Below, piece after piece: positions 49,059-59,551 of a stretch of DNA of 64,000 nucleotides (its first letter is position 1; the number at the start of each line of letters is the position of its first letter). The notes under the pieces were generated by a model. That model was given only the letters and a program-made list of their open reading frames with translations. It was not told the origin of the DNA and did no database searches. Location of the stretch: positions 144,271 to 208,270 of the forward strand of contig CACORJ010000001.1 of assembly GCA_902629575.1 (NCBI GenBank), written 5' to 3'. Made by a program: the position numbers and the translations under genes. The DNA comes from an uncultured Pelagibacteraceae bacterium. Its GTDB lineage: Bacteria; Pseudomonadota; Alphaproteobacteria; Pelagibacterales; Pelagibacteraceae.

Positions 49059-49658
49059 TTGATGCAAAATATTCAAGAAATTGAGGATTTAATAAAATTA
49101 ATTTCAAAATTGCCAGGCCTAGGACCGAAATCTGCGAAAAGAATAATTTTAAAACTTATTAATAATAGAGATGAAATAATAAAACCAATGGCTAATACTT
49201 TGGCCCAAGTGTATAAAAATGTTATGCGCTGTAACTCCTGTGGCTCATTAAAATCAAATATAGAGGGATGTTTTAATTGCGAAAATATAAAGGAAAAATT
49301 AAACAAAATTTGTGTTGTTGAGGATATAGCAGATCAATGGTCTATTGAAAATTCAAATATATTTAAAGGTTACTTTCATATTCTTGGTGGTACAATTTCA
49401 TCAGCAGGGATCAAAAAAGAAAATCTTTTGATAAATTCACTGGTTGAAAGAGTAGTTAAAGATAAAATTGAAGAAGTTATTTTAGCTACAAGTGCAACAG
49501 TAGAGGGTCAAACCACAGCATATTATATTCAAGATAGTTTGAGAAAAACTAATGTTAAAATTACAAAATTAGCGCAAGGTTTACCAGTAGGTGGAGAGAT
49601 AGAAAGTTTAGATGATGGAACTCTATTTTCTGCATTTAAAAATCGTTCAAATATCTAA
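49059..49658 (+). CDS. recR: recombination protein RecR
   Basis: LPGLGPKSAKRI, CNSCGSLKSNIEGCFNC, CVVEDIADQW, YFHILGGTISSAGI, GLPVGGEIESLDDGTL. Confidence 0.96.
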   Translation: MMQNIQEIEDLIKLISKLPGLGPKSAKRIILKLINNRDEIIKPMANTLAQVYKNVMRCNSCGSLKSNIEGCFNCENIKEKLNKICVVEDIADQWSIENSNIFKGYFHILGGTISSAGIKKENLLINSLVERVVKDKIEEVILATSATVEGQTTAYYIQDSLRKTNVKITKLAQGLPVGGEIESLDDGTLFSAFKNRSNI

Positions 49659-49660
49659 CA

Positions 49661-51817
49661 TCAAACTGATTTAACTTTTTCTCTATTTAAATGCAGAAGA
49701 GGCTCTGTGTAACCAGATGGTTGTTCTTTTCCTTTGAAGATTAAATCACAAGCAGTTTGAAAAGAAATGGAATTTTCAAAGTTATCACTCATTCTTTGAT
49801 AATTTTTATCACCTTTATTTTGATCATCAACTACTTTTGCCATATCTTTCATTATTTCAATAACTTGTATTTTAGTTGTTATCCCATGATGTAACCAATT
49901 CGCTATATGTTGAGATGAAATTCTTAAGGTTGCTCTATCTTCCATCAATCCAATGTTGTTTATATCGGGAACCTTAGAGCATCCAACACCTTGATCCACC
50001 CACCTTACGACATAACCAAGTAATGTTTGAGCAGAATTAGAAATTTCCTTATTAATCTCATCTATAGACCAATTCGGTCTATCAGCAATCGGTATTGTTA
50101 ATAGATCATCTAATTTCGAAGGGGTTCTTGATTGAATTTCTTTCTGTTTTTTAAATATATTTATTTCATGATAGTGAAGTGCATGCAGAGCTGCAGCAGT
50201 GGGGGATGGAACCCACGCGCAGTTAGCACCTGCTTTTAAGTGAACTGTTTTTTGATCCAGCATATCTTTCATTCTATCTGGCATTGCCCACATTCCTTTT
50301 CCAATCTGTGCCTTTCCTGAAAAACCACATTTTATTCCAACATCAACATTATTATTCTCATATGCTTCAATCCATTTAGATGATTTCATATCGCCTTTTT
50401 TAATCATTGGCCCAGCTTCCATAGATGTATGTATTTCATCTCCAGTTCTATCGAGGAATCCTGTATTAATAAAAAAAACTCTATTTTTTAGAGTTCTAAT
50501 ACATTCTTTAAGATTAACTGATGTTCTTCTTTCCTCATCCATGATACCAATCTTACAAGTATATTTTTTTAAATTTAAAACCTCTTCTACTTTTGAGAAT
50601 ATTAAATCTGTAAAAGCTGTCTCATCAGGACCATGCATCTTAGGTTTGACAATATAAATAGACCCTGTTCTTGAGTTACCTCTTTTTTTTAAATCATGTA
50701 ATGCTGCTGCCGTAGTAATAAATGCATCCATTATACCCTCTGGAATCTCACTTTCATCTTTTAATAGTATTGATGAATTCGTCATTAAGTGTCCAACATT
50801 TCTGTTTAGTAACAAACTTCGACCATGTAATTTTAATCCTTTTCCATCCCTTGAAATATAGCTTCTGTTTGGATTTAACTTTCTTTCAAAAGTTTTGCCT
50901 TCCTTTTCAAATCGGCTTTTTAAATCACCTTTCATCAGGCCAAGCCAGTTTCTATAACATAATATCTTATCCTCTGCATCGACTGCTGCAACACTGTCTT
51001 CATTATCACATATAGTTGATACTGCAGACTCTAAGATGATGTCGCTTATACCAGCGTGATCTTGCTGCGCACTAAATGCTCTAGGATTTTTCAAAATTTC
51101 AATATGTAGATTATTATTTTTAAGGATAATTGCCGAGGGATTATCTACCTCGCCTCGATGTCCAATAAATTTATTTTCATCTTTTAAGTTTGTGACATCA
51201 ATTCCTTTTAATAGTTTTAGCTTTCCTTCTTGAATTGCTATCCCTGTAATTTTTTTCCAGCTGAAATCAGTTAGAGCAAAGTATTTATCTAAAAACTCTC
51301 TTCCATATTTGATTACAAACTCACCTCTCTCAGGGTCATATCTTTGAGAAGCACTATCTTCAGATTCTTCAATTGCATCAGTTCCATATAGGCTGTCGTA
51401 CAAACTCATCCATCTTGCATTAGCAGCATTTAATGCATATCTAGCATTCATTATCGGAACAACTAATTGAGGGCCTGCGATTTTTGCTATTTCATCGTCA
51501 ATATTTTCTGTTTCAATGTTAAAATCCTCACCTTGTTTTTTTAAATACCCAATCTCTAATAAAAACTCTTTATATGCATCAAGAATAATATTATTACCTA
51601 TATTTTTTTTATGCCAATCATCAATTTTTTTTTGAAATTCATCTCTGATTTTAAGTAATTCTTTATTTTTAGGTGCTAACTCGTTGACTGCTTTGTCGAA
51701 ACCAGCCCAAAAGTTGTCTGGTTTAATTTCAGTACCCTTTAAAAGTTCATTATTTACAAATTCAAGAAGTTCATTTGAAACTTTAAGGCTATTAATTTTA
51801 GTATATTTTTTTTGCAT
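49661..51817 (-). CDS. glcB: malate synthase G
   Basis: 718 aa; [105 protein letters not shown]. Confidence 0.97.
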   Translation of the reverse strand: MQKKYTKINSLKVSNELLEFVNNELLKGTEIKPDNFWAGFDKAVNELAPKNKELLKIRDEFQKKIDDWHKKNIGNNIILDAYKEFLLEIGYLKKQGEDFNIETENIDDEIAKIAGPQLVVPIMNARYALNAANARWMSLYDSLYGTDAIEESEDSASQRYDPERGEFVIKYGREFLDKYFALTDFSWKKITGIAIQEGKLKLLKGIDVTNLKDENKFIGHRGEVDNPSAIILKNNNLHIEILKNPRAFSAQQDHAGISDIILESAVSTICDNEDSVAAVDAEDKILCYRNWLGLMKGDLKSRFEKEGKTFERKLNPNRSYISRDGKGLKLHGRSLLLNRNVGHLMTNSSILLKDESEIPEGIMDAFITTAAALHDLKKRGNSRTGSIYIVKPKMHGPDETAFTDLIFSKVEEVLNLKKYTCKIGIMDEERRTSVNLKECIRTLKNRVFFINTGFLDRTGDEIHTSMEAGPMIKKGDMKSSKWIEAYENNNVDVGIKCGFSGKAQIGKGMWAMPDRMKDMLDQKTVHLKAGANCAWVPSPTAAALHALHYHEINIFKKQKEIQSRTPSKLDDLLTIPIADRPNWSIDEINKEISNSAQTLLGYVVRWVDQGVGCSKVPDINNIGLMEDRATLRISSQHIANWLHHGITTKIQVIEIMKDMAKVVDDQNKGDKNYQRMSDNFENSISFQTACDLIFKGKEQPSGYTEPLLHLNREKVKSV

Positions 51818-51830
51818 ATCACCTCTTGTT

Positions 51831-51978
51831 ACCCCATCTGTATTTAGGCCTGAGAGTTTTTGCTCCTTCGGCGGAAATTTATCACTTTCCAGAGTGTTAT
51901 GCTTTGTCGGTCCATTTACCTGAGAGTTTCCGGGGTGGTTGCTCCTTCGGTGCTAAACTATTAGTCTCTCCCAACGAG
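51831..51978 (-). promoter_or_regulatory. tandem glycine riboswitch upstream of malate synthase
   Basis: Minus strand: GGGAGAGAC...GCACCGAAGGAGCAACCACCCCGGAAACTCTCAGGTAAATGGACCG ... CTCTGGAAAGTG...CCGCCGAAGGAGCAAAAACTCTCAGGCCTAAATACAGATGGGG; two aptamers, 13 nt before the glcB ATG. Confidence 0.95.
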
Positions 51979-52072
51979 TTAAATCTACTTGTAATTATTA
52001 TGTTGTCAAATAATTATTAAAACTACAACATTTTATTGCCTTTTTTAATACATAAGTAATATTCTAAGTAGA

Positions 52073-53173
52073 ATGAAAAATTATCTTAATTTTGAAAATG
52101 ACATCAAAAATTTAGAGGGAGAACTGGAAAAGCTTAAAGATCCCTACAACCAAGAAGGCCTTTCTGAGGTCGATACTAATAAAATTTCTCAAACACAAGA
52201 AGAAATCGATTTAAAACTTAAAGAAATTTACTCTAATCTTGATCCTTGGCAAACGACTATGGTAGCAAGACATGAAGATAGGCCAAAATCAAAATTTTTT
52301 ATTGATAACTTGTTTGATGAATTTATTTCTTTATCAGGTGATAGATATTATGGAGAAGATAAATCAGTAATTGCTGGACTTGCTAAATTAGAAGGACAAT
52401 CTGTTTTAGTAATAGGTCAAGAAAAAGGTGAAAACCTAGAAACCAGAATTGAAAGAAATTTTGGCATGATGAGACCTGAAGGTTACAGAAAAACTATTCG
52501 ACTAATGGAGTTAGCAGACAAATTTAAAATTCCAATATTATCTTTTATTGATACGCCCGGGGCATATCCAGGTGTTGGAGCAGAGGAAAGAGGACAAGCA
52601 GAGGCTATAGCAAAGTCCATAGAGTGTTCTATGAAAGTAAAAGTGCCAACTATAGCAATTATAATTGGTGAGGGAGGTTCAGGAGGAGCGATTGCGTTAG
52701 CCTCCTCTAGTAAAGTTATAATGTTAGAAAATGCTATATACTCTGTAATATCTCCTGAGGGATGCGCAACGATATTATGGAGGGATCCTAAAAAAATGCT
52801 TGATGCTGCAAAAGCCATGAAACTATCGGCAAAAGATCTTTTAGAACTAAAAGTTATTGATGAGATAATTCCCGAACCTTTAGGAGGAGCTCATAGAGAC
52901 AGAAATTTAATACTTAATAGTGTGAAAGATTCTGTTATTAAAAATTTAAAATCATTTAAAAACATGACCTCTGGAGAAATTTTAGATCAAAGAAAAAATA
53001 AATTTCTAAAGATTGGAAGAGGAAAGGGTTTTATAAGTAATTCTGAGAGTCTTAGTTTACAAGAAAATAAAAAAAATATTATTTTTAATTTTTCTTTTCA
53101 AGATAAAAAATATATTTATTTGCTTGGAGGTCTGGTCTTATCATTAGTAGCTTTAATGTTTATTTTTTTATAA
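52073..53173 (+). CDS. accA: acetyl-CoA carboxylase carboxyltransferase subunit alpha with C-terminal TM segment
   Basis: FIDTPGAYPGVGAEERGQAEAIAKSI, IIGEGGSGGAIALASS, YSVISPEGCATILWRD; C-terminus KKYIYLLGGLVLSLVALMFIFL. Confidence 0.96.
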   Translation: MKNYLNFENDIKNLEGELEKLKDPYNQEGLSEVDTNKISQTQEEIDLKLKEIYSNLDPWQTTMVARHEDRPKSKFFIDNLFDEFISLSGDRYYGEDKSVIAGLAKLEGQSVLVIGQEKGENLETRIERNFGMMRPEGYRKTIRLMELADKFKIPILSFIDTPGAYPGVGAEERGQAEAIAKSIECSMKVKVPTIAIIIGEGGSGGAIALASSSKVIMLENAIYSVISPEGCATILWRDPKKMLDAAKAMKLSAKDLLELKVIDEIIPEPLGGAHRDRNLILNSVKDSVIKNLKSFKNMTSGEILDQRKNKFLKIGRGKGFISNSESLSLQENKKNIIFNFSFQDKKYIYLLGGLVLSLVALMFIFL

Positions 53174-55711
53174 AGCGCCACAACAATGTTTATATTTTTT
53201 TCCTGAATTACAAATGCAAGGCTCATTTCTTCCAATTTTTTTGCTTTTATAACTTTGATCTTTTTTATTAATATTTTCTGTTAGATCATTTTTAGTTTGT
53301 TCAACAATCTTTAAGTTCATTAATACCGTAATATAATCAAATTTTAACTTTTCTAACAAACTAGAAAATAAATCAAATGCTTCTTTTTTATATTCAATTA
53401 AAGGATCTCTTTGACCATATGATCTTAAACCAACGACTTGTCTCAATTGTTCCAGATATTGTATATGTGATTTCCAATTAAAATCTATTGATTGTAACAA
53501 TATTCTTTTTTCTATTTCTTTAGATTGATCTTCACCTAAAATCTTTATTCTTTCTAACCTATTAAGATTAAACTGATTTTGTATTCTTTTTTTAAAATCC
53601 TTATCATCAAGAGATGTGATTTCTGTAAATAATTTTTCTTCTAAACTTTTTCCCATAAGTGATTTTAATTTTATTTCAAAATCGTTACTTTTAGGATTAG
53701 CTAATTTTTGAATTTTTAATTTTATCAAATCATCCAAGATTTCATTTAAAAAATCTTCTGAATAAAGAAAAATTTGATTACTATTCATTGCATTATCTCT
53801 TTGAGAAAAAATAACATGTCTTTGATCGTTTAAAACATTATCAAACTTGATAAGTGTTTTTCTGATATCAAAGTTTCTAGCTTCAACTTTTTGTTGAGCC
53901 CTTTCTAAAGCTTTATTAATCCAAGGATGATCAATACTTTCTCCATCTTTTAGACCTAGTTTTTGAAGAATATTATTCATGGACTCAGATCCAAATATTC
54001 TCATTAAGTCATCTTCTAGACTTACATAAAATATTGAACTTCCTTCATCTCCTTGTCTACCAGACCTTCCTCTTGCTTGATTATCAACTCTTCTAGACTC
54101 CATTCTTTCTGTACCAATTACAAATAAGCCACCCAGAGATTTAATTTTTTCTTTTTCTATTTTTAACTCTTCTTCTGGAATAGAACCTTTTTTTCCACCT
54201 AGTTGTATGTCAACTCCACGTCCTGAAATACTTGTAGTTATTATTACTGATCCTTTTTTACCGGCATTAGAAATAATCTCAGCTTCATTTTCATGATTTT
54301 TAGCATTTAGAATTACATGCTTAATTTTTTCTTTATTTAAAAGCTTCGAGTATATCTCAGATTTATTGATGCTTGATGTAAAAACTAATAAAGGCTGACC
54401 AATCTGATTACATTCTTTAATTTTTTTGATTATTGCAAAATTCTTTTCCTCTTCAGTTCTAAATATCTGATCATTAAAATCATTACGTATCATAGGATTG
54501 TTGGTTGGAATGACGACCACAGGTAAATTATAAATTTCATAAAATTCCTCTGACTCAGTTGCCGCAGTTCCAGTGCAACCAGAAATTTTTTTATATAGTT
54601 TAAAATAATTTTGATATGTAATAGATGCTAATGTTTGATTTTCTGCTTGAATTTCAATTTTTTCTTTTGCTTCTAAAGCTTGATGAAGTCCATCACCAAA
54701 ACGTCTACCTTCAAGAATTCTTCCAGTTAATTCGTCAATAATTTTTAAGCTATTATCTTTGATAATATAATCTTTACCTTTTTCAAATAAATGATTTGCT
54801 TTTAAAGCCTGATTAACGTGATGAACTAAAGCTAAATTTTGTGGATCATAAAAATTATTATTTTTAAGTATTCCTGCATTTGAAAAAATTTTTTCAACAC
54901 TATTAATGCCTTCATTAGTAAGTAAAATATTTTTATCTTTTTCATCTATCTCAAAGTCTTTTTTACTTAGTTGTTTCACCAGTCTATCAATAGCTAAATA
55001 TTGATTTGTTTTGTCCTCTGCTGCTCCTGAAATCACTAAGGGCGTTCTTGCTTCATCAATTAAACATGAGTCAATTTCATCGACGATGGAATAATTATGC
55101 TCTCTTTGTACTTTCTCATGTTTTGAGTATTTCATATTATCTCTTAAATAGTCAAAGCCTAACTCGCTATTTGTTGCATAAGTGATATCACAATCGTAAT
55201 TCTTCTTTCTCTCAAAATCATTTTGATCATTATTTATGTATCCTGAAGTTAATCCCAAAAGATTATAAATTTGACCCATGTCAAGTGAATCTCTTTTAGC
55301 TAAATAGTCATTTACAGTCACAACATGAACACCCTTTCCCTCCAGTGAGTTTAAGTAAGCTGATAATGCAATTGTTAATGTTTTTCCTTCACCCGTTCTC
55401 ATCTCAGCAATCTTGTTTTCATGAAGAACAATGCCGCCAATTAACTGAACGTCATAGTGACGTTCATTTCTAGACCTTTTAGAGGCTTCCCTAACTAAAG
55501 CAAAAGCATCAGGAAGAATTTGATCTAATGTTTCACCATTTTTAACTCTATTTTTTAATTCTTCTGTTTTTTTTGGAAAGTCCTCAATTTTAAGAATTTT
55601 ATATTTTTCCTCTAATAAATTTATATTTTTTACAGTTTTGCTAATTCTATCTAGTTCTTTCTGGTTTCCAGATTTGATAAATTTAGTTATATAGTTTAAA
55701 GGATTAAACAT
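53168..55711 (-). CDS. secA: preprotein translocase subunit SecA
   Basis: MRTGEGKTLTIALSAYLN, VDEIDSCLIDEARTPLVISG, GRGVDIQLGG, RGRSGRQGDEGSS; C-terminal GRNEPCICNSGKKYKHCCG. Confidence 0.98.
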   Translation of the reverse strand: MFNPLNYITKFIKSGNQKELDRISKTVKNINLLEEKYKILKIEDFPKKTEELKNRVKNGETLDQILPDAFALVREASKRSRNERHYDVQLIGGIVLHENKIAEMRTGEGKTLTIALSAYLNSLEGKGVHVVTVNDYLAKRDSLDMGQIYNLLGLTSGYINNDQNDFERKKNYDCDITYATNSELGFDYLRDNMKYSKHEKVQREHNYSIVDEIDSCLIDEARTPLVISGAAEDKTNQYLAIDRLVKQLSKKDFEIDEKDKNILLTNEGINSVEKIFSNAGILKNNNFYDPQNLALVHHVNQALKANHLFEKGKDYIIKDNSLKIIDELTGRILEGRRFGDGLHQALEAKEKIEIQAENQTLASITYQNYFKLYKKISGCTGTAATESEEFYEIYNLPVVVIPTNNPMIRNDFNDQIFRTEEEKNFAIIKKIKECNQIGQPLLVFTSSINKSEIYSKLLNKEKIKHVILNAKNHENEAEIISNAGKKGSVIITTSISGRGVDIQLGGKKGSIPEEELKIEKEKIKSLGGLFVIGTERMESRRVDNQARGRSGRQGDEGSSIFYVSLEDDLMRIFGSESMNNILQKLGLKDGESIDHPWINKALERAQQKVEARNFDIRKTLIKFDNVLNDQRHVIFSQRDNAMNSNQIFLYSEDFLNEILDDLIKLKIQKLANPKSNDFEIKLKSLMGKSLEEKLFTEITSLDDKDFKKRIQNQFNLNRLERIKILGEDQSKEIEKRILLQSIDFNWKSHIQYLEQLRQVVGLRSYGQRDPLIEYKKEAFDLFSSLLEKLKFDYITVLMNLKIVEQTKNDLTENINKKDQSYKSKKIGRNEPCICNSGKKYKHCCGAL

Positions 55712-55764
55712 TATTTTTTGATATATTGTTTTAATATAAGTATAAAATAGTCATTTTAAACAGT

Positions 55765-57066
55765 ATGGGAATAAATATACCGAATTTTTTATCTTCGAAA
55801 TCAAAAAATCGAAAAATGATTGATTTTCAGGATCTAGACCACTTGGACGGTTTGTCAATATCTGCTGTTAGTGCAAATTTATATAATTCTAATAGAGATG
55901 ATTTGGTTATGTTTTATTTTAGAGATGGTGCAAATCACGCCTCTATTTATACACAATCTAAAATTTTATCAGAAAATATAAAATGGAATTTAAGCCAAAA
56001 GCCTAAGAAAATTTATTCTTTAGTAGTGAACACTAGGAATGCTAATTCTTTTACTGGAGAACAAGGTTTTAAAAGTTTGCAAAATATTGCAGATACGATC
56101 TCTAAAGAGCTAAATGAAAAACAAAAAAATGATGAGGAAAATCCAGTTAAGATTAAACCGAAAAATATCTTGTTTGGCTGTACAGGGACTATAGGAGAGA
56201 CATTTCCATTTGAGAAAATTAACTCAAAAATTCCAGATCTTATTAAAAATATCAAATATACGCAAAATAAACTAATTTGGATGAAAGCTGCTCTTGGAAT
56301 AATGACTACAGATACTCGACCCAAAATGGCTATGGAAGAATGTTTTATTGGTAAAACTTTAGTAAAAATTTATGGAATTGCAAAAGGCTCGGGAATGATA
56401 TCCCCAAATATGGCAACAACTCTAGGCTATATTTTTACAGATGCAGACCTTCCAAACGATATACTAAAAAAATTATTAAAAAAAAATATTGAAAATACAT
56501 TTAATGCAATAAGTTGTGATGGTGATACTAGCACTAATGATATGGTTACAATTTTTTCAACGGGTAAAACTAACCATATTAAGATAAATAGTTTTACGGA
56601 TAAAAGATTAAATGATTTTGATCAGTCACTAAATAAAGTTTTATTAAATTTAGCAAAAAGAATTGTAGCAGATGGAGAAGGAGCAACTAAATTTATAACA
56701 ATAAATGTTTTTGACACGAAATCCGAATTAGATGCAAAAAAAATTGCTTTTTCAATTGCTAATTCTCCATTAGTTAAAACAGCTATATCTGGTGAGGATC
56801 CTAATTGGGGTAGAGTGATTATGGCGATCGGTAAATCAGATACTCAGATTATAGTAAATAAATTATCAATAAGATTTGGTAACATAAATGTAGTCCATAA
56901 AGGAAAATTACATAATTCATACAATGAGACTGATGCTGCGCAATATATGAAAAATGCTGATATTGAAATTAATGTAAATGTTGGGACTGGAAACAAAAAC
57001 TTTACTGTATATACTATGGATTTTACAAAAAAATATATAGAAATTAATGCAGACTACAGAAGTTAA
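55765..57066 (+). CDS. argJ: glutamate N-acetyltransferase / amino-acid N-acetyltransferase
   Basis: VVNTRNANSFTGEQG, IGETFPFEKI, MATTLGYIFTDA, SCDGDTSTNDMV, GEGATKFI, GEDPNWGRVIMAIGKS. Confidence 0.94.
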   Translation: MGINIPNFLSSKSKNRKMIDFQDLDHLDGLSISAVSANLYNSNRDDLVMFYFRDGANHASIYTQSKILSENIKWNLSQKPKKIYSLVVNTRNANSFTGEQGFKSLQNIADTISKELNEKQKNDEENPVKIKPKNILFGCTGTIGETFPFEKINSKIPDLIKNIKYTQNKLIWMKAALGIMTTDTRPKMAMEECFIGKTLVKIYGIAKGSGMISPNMATTLGYIFTDADLPNDILKKLLKKNIENTFNAISCDGDTSTNDMVTIFSTGKTNHIKINSFTDKRLNDFDQSLNKVLLNLAKRIVADGEGATKFITINVFDTKSELDAKKIAFSIANSPLVKTAISGEDPNWGRVIMAIGKSDTQIIVNKLSIRFGNINVVHKGKLHNSYNETDAAQYMKNADIEINVNVGTGNKNFTVYTMDFTKKYIEINADYRS

Positions 57067-57104
57067 TATATTGAATTTTATAAAATGACCACCATATCAG
57101 CTTA

Positions 57105-57533
57105 ATGATAAAGTATAGTTTAGTATGTAAAGATTGTGAATTAATTTTCGAAAGTTGGTTTTCAAGCTCAAAAGAATATGAAAAATTGAAAAAGAAAAAT
57201 TTCTTGAATTGTCACAGTTGTAATTCATTACGCATAGAAAAAAATTTAATGGCGCCAAGCTTAGTAAGCAAGAGTTCTAATTCGGAAATTAGTAAAAATA
57301 TAGAAAAATTTAATAGCATCAAAAAAACAATTTCTGAATATCAAAAATTTATTAAAAATAATTTTGAGTATGTTGGTAAAAATTTTGCCTATGAAGCGAG
57401 ATCTATACATTATGGTGGAAAAAAAAAAAAGAAAGGTATCTACGGCACAGCTTCAAAACAAGATTTAAAAGAGCTGAAAGAAGAGGGAATTAACACGCAA
57501 ATGATTCCTTGGGTAGAAGATAAAAATAACTAA
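57105..57533 (+). CDS. DUF1178 family protein
   Basis: MIKYSLVCKDCELIFESWFSSSKEYEKLKKKNFLNCHSCNS; FAYEARSIHYGGKKKKKGIYGTAS. Confidence 0.87.
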   Translation: MIKYSLVCKDCELIFESWFSSSKEYEKLKKKNFLNCHSCNSLRIEKNLMAPSLVSKSSNSEISKNIEKFNSIKKTISEYQKFIKNNFEYVGKNFAYEARSIHYGGKKKKKGIYGTASKQDLKELKEEGINTQMIPWVEDKNN

Positions 57534-58261
57534 TTCTTGATAAATTTAGCAATGTAATTTACTGATTTATCTTCACTAATACTCCATTGATCTGTCAATA
57601 TATTAAATTTCATTCCATCAACTTTATCTAAATTCAAATTATTTTTTTTTTGTAAAGATATTAGTTCCTCTGGTTTTAAAAACTTTTCCCATTCATGAGT
57701 TCCAATTGGTAACCAACGTAAAACATATTCCGCACCAATTATGCCAAAAATATATGATTTTAGAGTTTTATTTAACGTTGCAACAAACATTATGCCATTT
57801 TTTTTTAAGAGTTTACCACATGAACCCAAAAAAAAATCTACATCATTGACGTGCTCTACAATTTCCATATTTAAAATAACATCAAATTTTTCATTTGTTT
57901 CTAGTTTTTCTGGTGATGAACATAAATATCTTATTTTAAGATTATTTTTTTTTGAATGAAGTTTTGCAACTTTAATATTTTTTTCTGATGCATCAATTCC
58001 TGTAACATCAGCACCAAGTCTACACATTGGTTCAGATAATAAACCTCCTCCACAACCTATATCCAAAATTTTAATATTTTTTAATGGAGATTTTGATTTT
58101 TTCAATTTGAACGTTTCAATTATATTTTCTTTAATATAGGAAATTCTAATAGGATTAAATTTGTGTAAAGGTTTGAATTTACCCTCAGGATCCCACCATT
58201 CCTCTGCAATTTTAGAAAATTTTTCAATTTCCTTAGAATTTATTGTATTCAAAGTATTCAT
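57530..58261 (-). CDS. ubiG: ubiquinone biosynthesis O-methyltransferase
   Basis: FSKIAEEWWDPEGKFKPLHKFNPIRISYI, ILDIGCGGGLLSEPMCRLGADVTGIDASEKNI, THEWEKFLKPEEL. Confidence 0.95.
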   Translation of the reverse strand: MNTLNTINSKEIEKFSKIAEEWWDPEGKFKPLHKFNPIRISYIKENIIETFKLKKSKSPLKNIKILDIGCGGGLLSEPMCRLGADVTGIDASEKNIKVAKLHSKKNNLKIRYLCSSPEKLETNEKFDVILNMEIVEHVNDVDFFLGSCGKLLKKNGIMFVATLNKTLKSYIFGIIGAEYVLRWLPIGTHEWEKFLKPEELISLQKKNNLNLDKVDGMKFNILTDQWSISEDKSVNYIAKFIKN

Positions 58262-58330
58262 TTATTTGACATAACAATTAAGATGCATTTTATCAAATAT
58301 TAATTAAATTAAGCTTTTTTATAAAAAACG

Positions 58331-59548
58331 ATGAAGACAATAGTACTTAAATTTGGTGGAACTTCTGTAGGATCTATAGAGAGAATTAAAAAAGTCACAA
58401 AAATCATTTTAAAATATAAAAAAAAAAAGAATAGAGTTATCGTGGTGTCCTCTGCAATGAGTGGAGTAACTAATGAATTGATAAAAAAATCAAAATTGAT
58501 AAGTGGAAATTTTGATAAGGCAGAGTACGATGCTCTTGTATCTACTGGGGAACAAGCAGCATGTGCTTTAATTGCTGGAAGACTAAATCATTCAGGCTTT
58601 AAAGCAAGGTCATGGATGTCTTGGCAAGTGCCAATTATTACAAAAGGTCCTCATAATAGCTCTAGAATAGAAAAAGTTTTTCTGAGAAATTTACTAAAAT
58701 ATTTAAGATCTGGTGGAATTCCTGTGATAACTGGTTTTCAAGGAATAAATAATCTTAATAGAATTACTACGATTGGAAGAAGTGGATCAGATGCTTCTGC
58801 TATAATGATTGCTAAGTTTTTTAAAGCCGATGAGTGTATAATATATACTGATGTTGAAGGAGTTTATACAACTGATCCACGGATCAATAAAAAAGCAAAA
58901 AAGATAAAAAAAATTGAGTATGATGAAATGTTAGAAATGTCCTCATTAGGATCTAAAGTAATGCAACCCACATCGGTCCAGGATGCTAAAATTAACGATA
59001 TAGAAATTAGGGTTAAATCTTCGTTCACTAATAAATCGGGGACATTAATTACAAAAAAATTTAAAAAGAAAAATATTAATAATGAGATAATAACAGGGAT
59101 TTCTTTTACAAAAAATGATGCAAAAATTACTATAGCAGGTGTAAAGGATAAACCAGGAGTAGCAGCATATATATTTGAACCATTATCTAAAAATTTTATT
59201 AATGTAGATATGGTTGTTCAAAATATTTCATTAGATGGAAAGGAAACAGACTTAACATTTACAATAAGATCTGAGGATGTCAAAAAGACTGAGAAAATAA
59301 TCAGAGAAAATAAAAATATATCATTTAGAAAGTTATCTTTTGACACGAACTTAGCTAAAATATCGATTATTGGCGTAGGAATGATTACAACTCCAGGAAT
59401 AACTTATAGAATGTTTAAAGCGTTAGCTTCAAAGAAAATAAATATAATGGTAATATCAACTTCTGAAATAAAAATTTCTGTTTTAATTTCATCAAGTTTA
59501 TTAAAGAAAGCTGTAGCTGTTTTGCATAATGAATTTAATTTAGATTGA
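58331..59548 (+). CDS. lysC: aspartate kinase
   Basis: VLKFGGTSVGSIERIKKV, ALVSTGEQAACALIAGRL, TTIGRSGSDASAIMIA, IYTDVEGVYTTDPR; two ACT domains. Confidence 0.96.
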   Translation: MKTIVLKFGGTSVGSIERIKKVTKIILKYKKKKNRVIVVSSAMSGVTNELIKKSKLISGNFDKAEYDALVSTGEQAACALIAGRLNHSGFKARSWMSWQVPIITKGPHNSSRIEKVFLRNLLKYLRSGGIPVITGFQGINNLNRITTIGRSGSDASAIMIAKFFKADECIIYTDVEGVYTTDPRINKKAKKIKKIEYDEMLEMSSLGSKVMQPTSVQDAKINDIEIRVKSSFTNKSGTLITKKFKKKNINNEIITGISFTKNDAKITIAGVKDKPGVAAYIFEPLSKNFINVDMVVQNISLDGKETDLTFTIRSEDVKKTEKIIRENKNISFRKLSFDTNLAKISIIGVGMITTPGITYRMFKALASKKINIMVISTSEIKISVLISSSLLKKAVAVLHNEFNLD

Positions 59549-59551
59549 AAT

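Noticed and set aside
51684-52020. ORFs of 79 and 64 aa over the glcB start and riboswitch
   Set aside because: They overlap the glycine riboswitch and glcB; no independent support.
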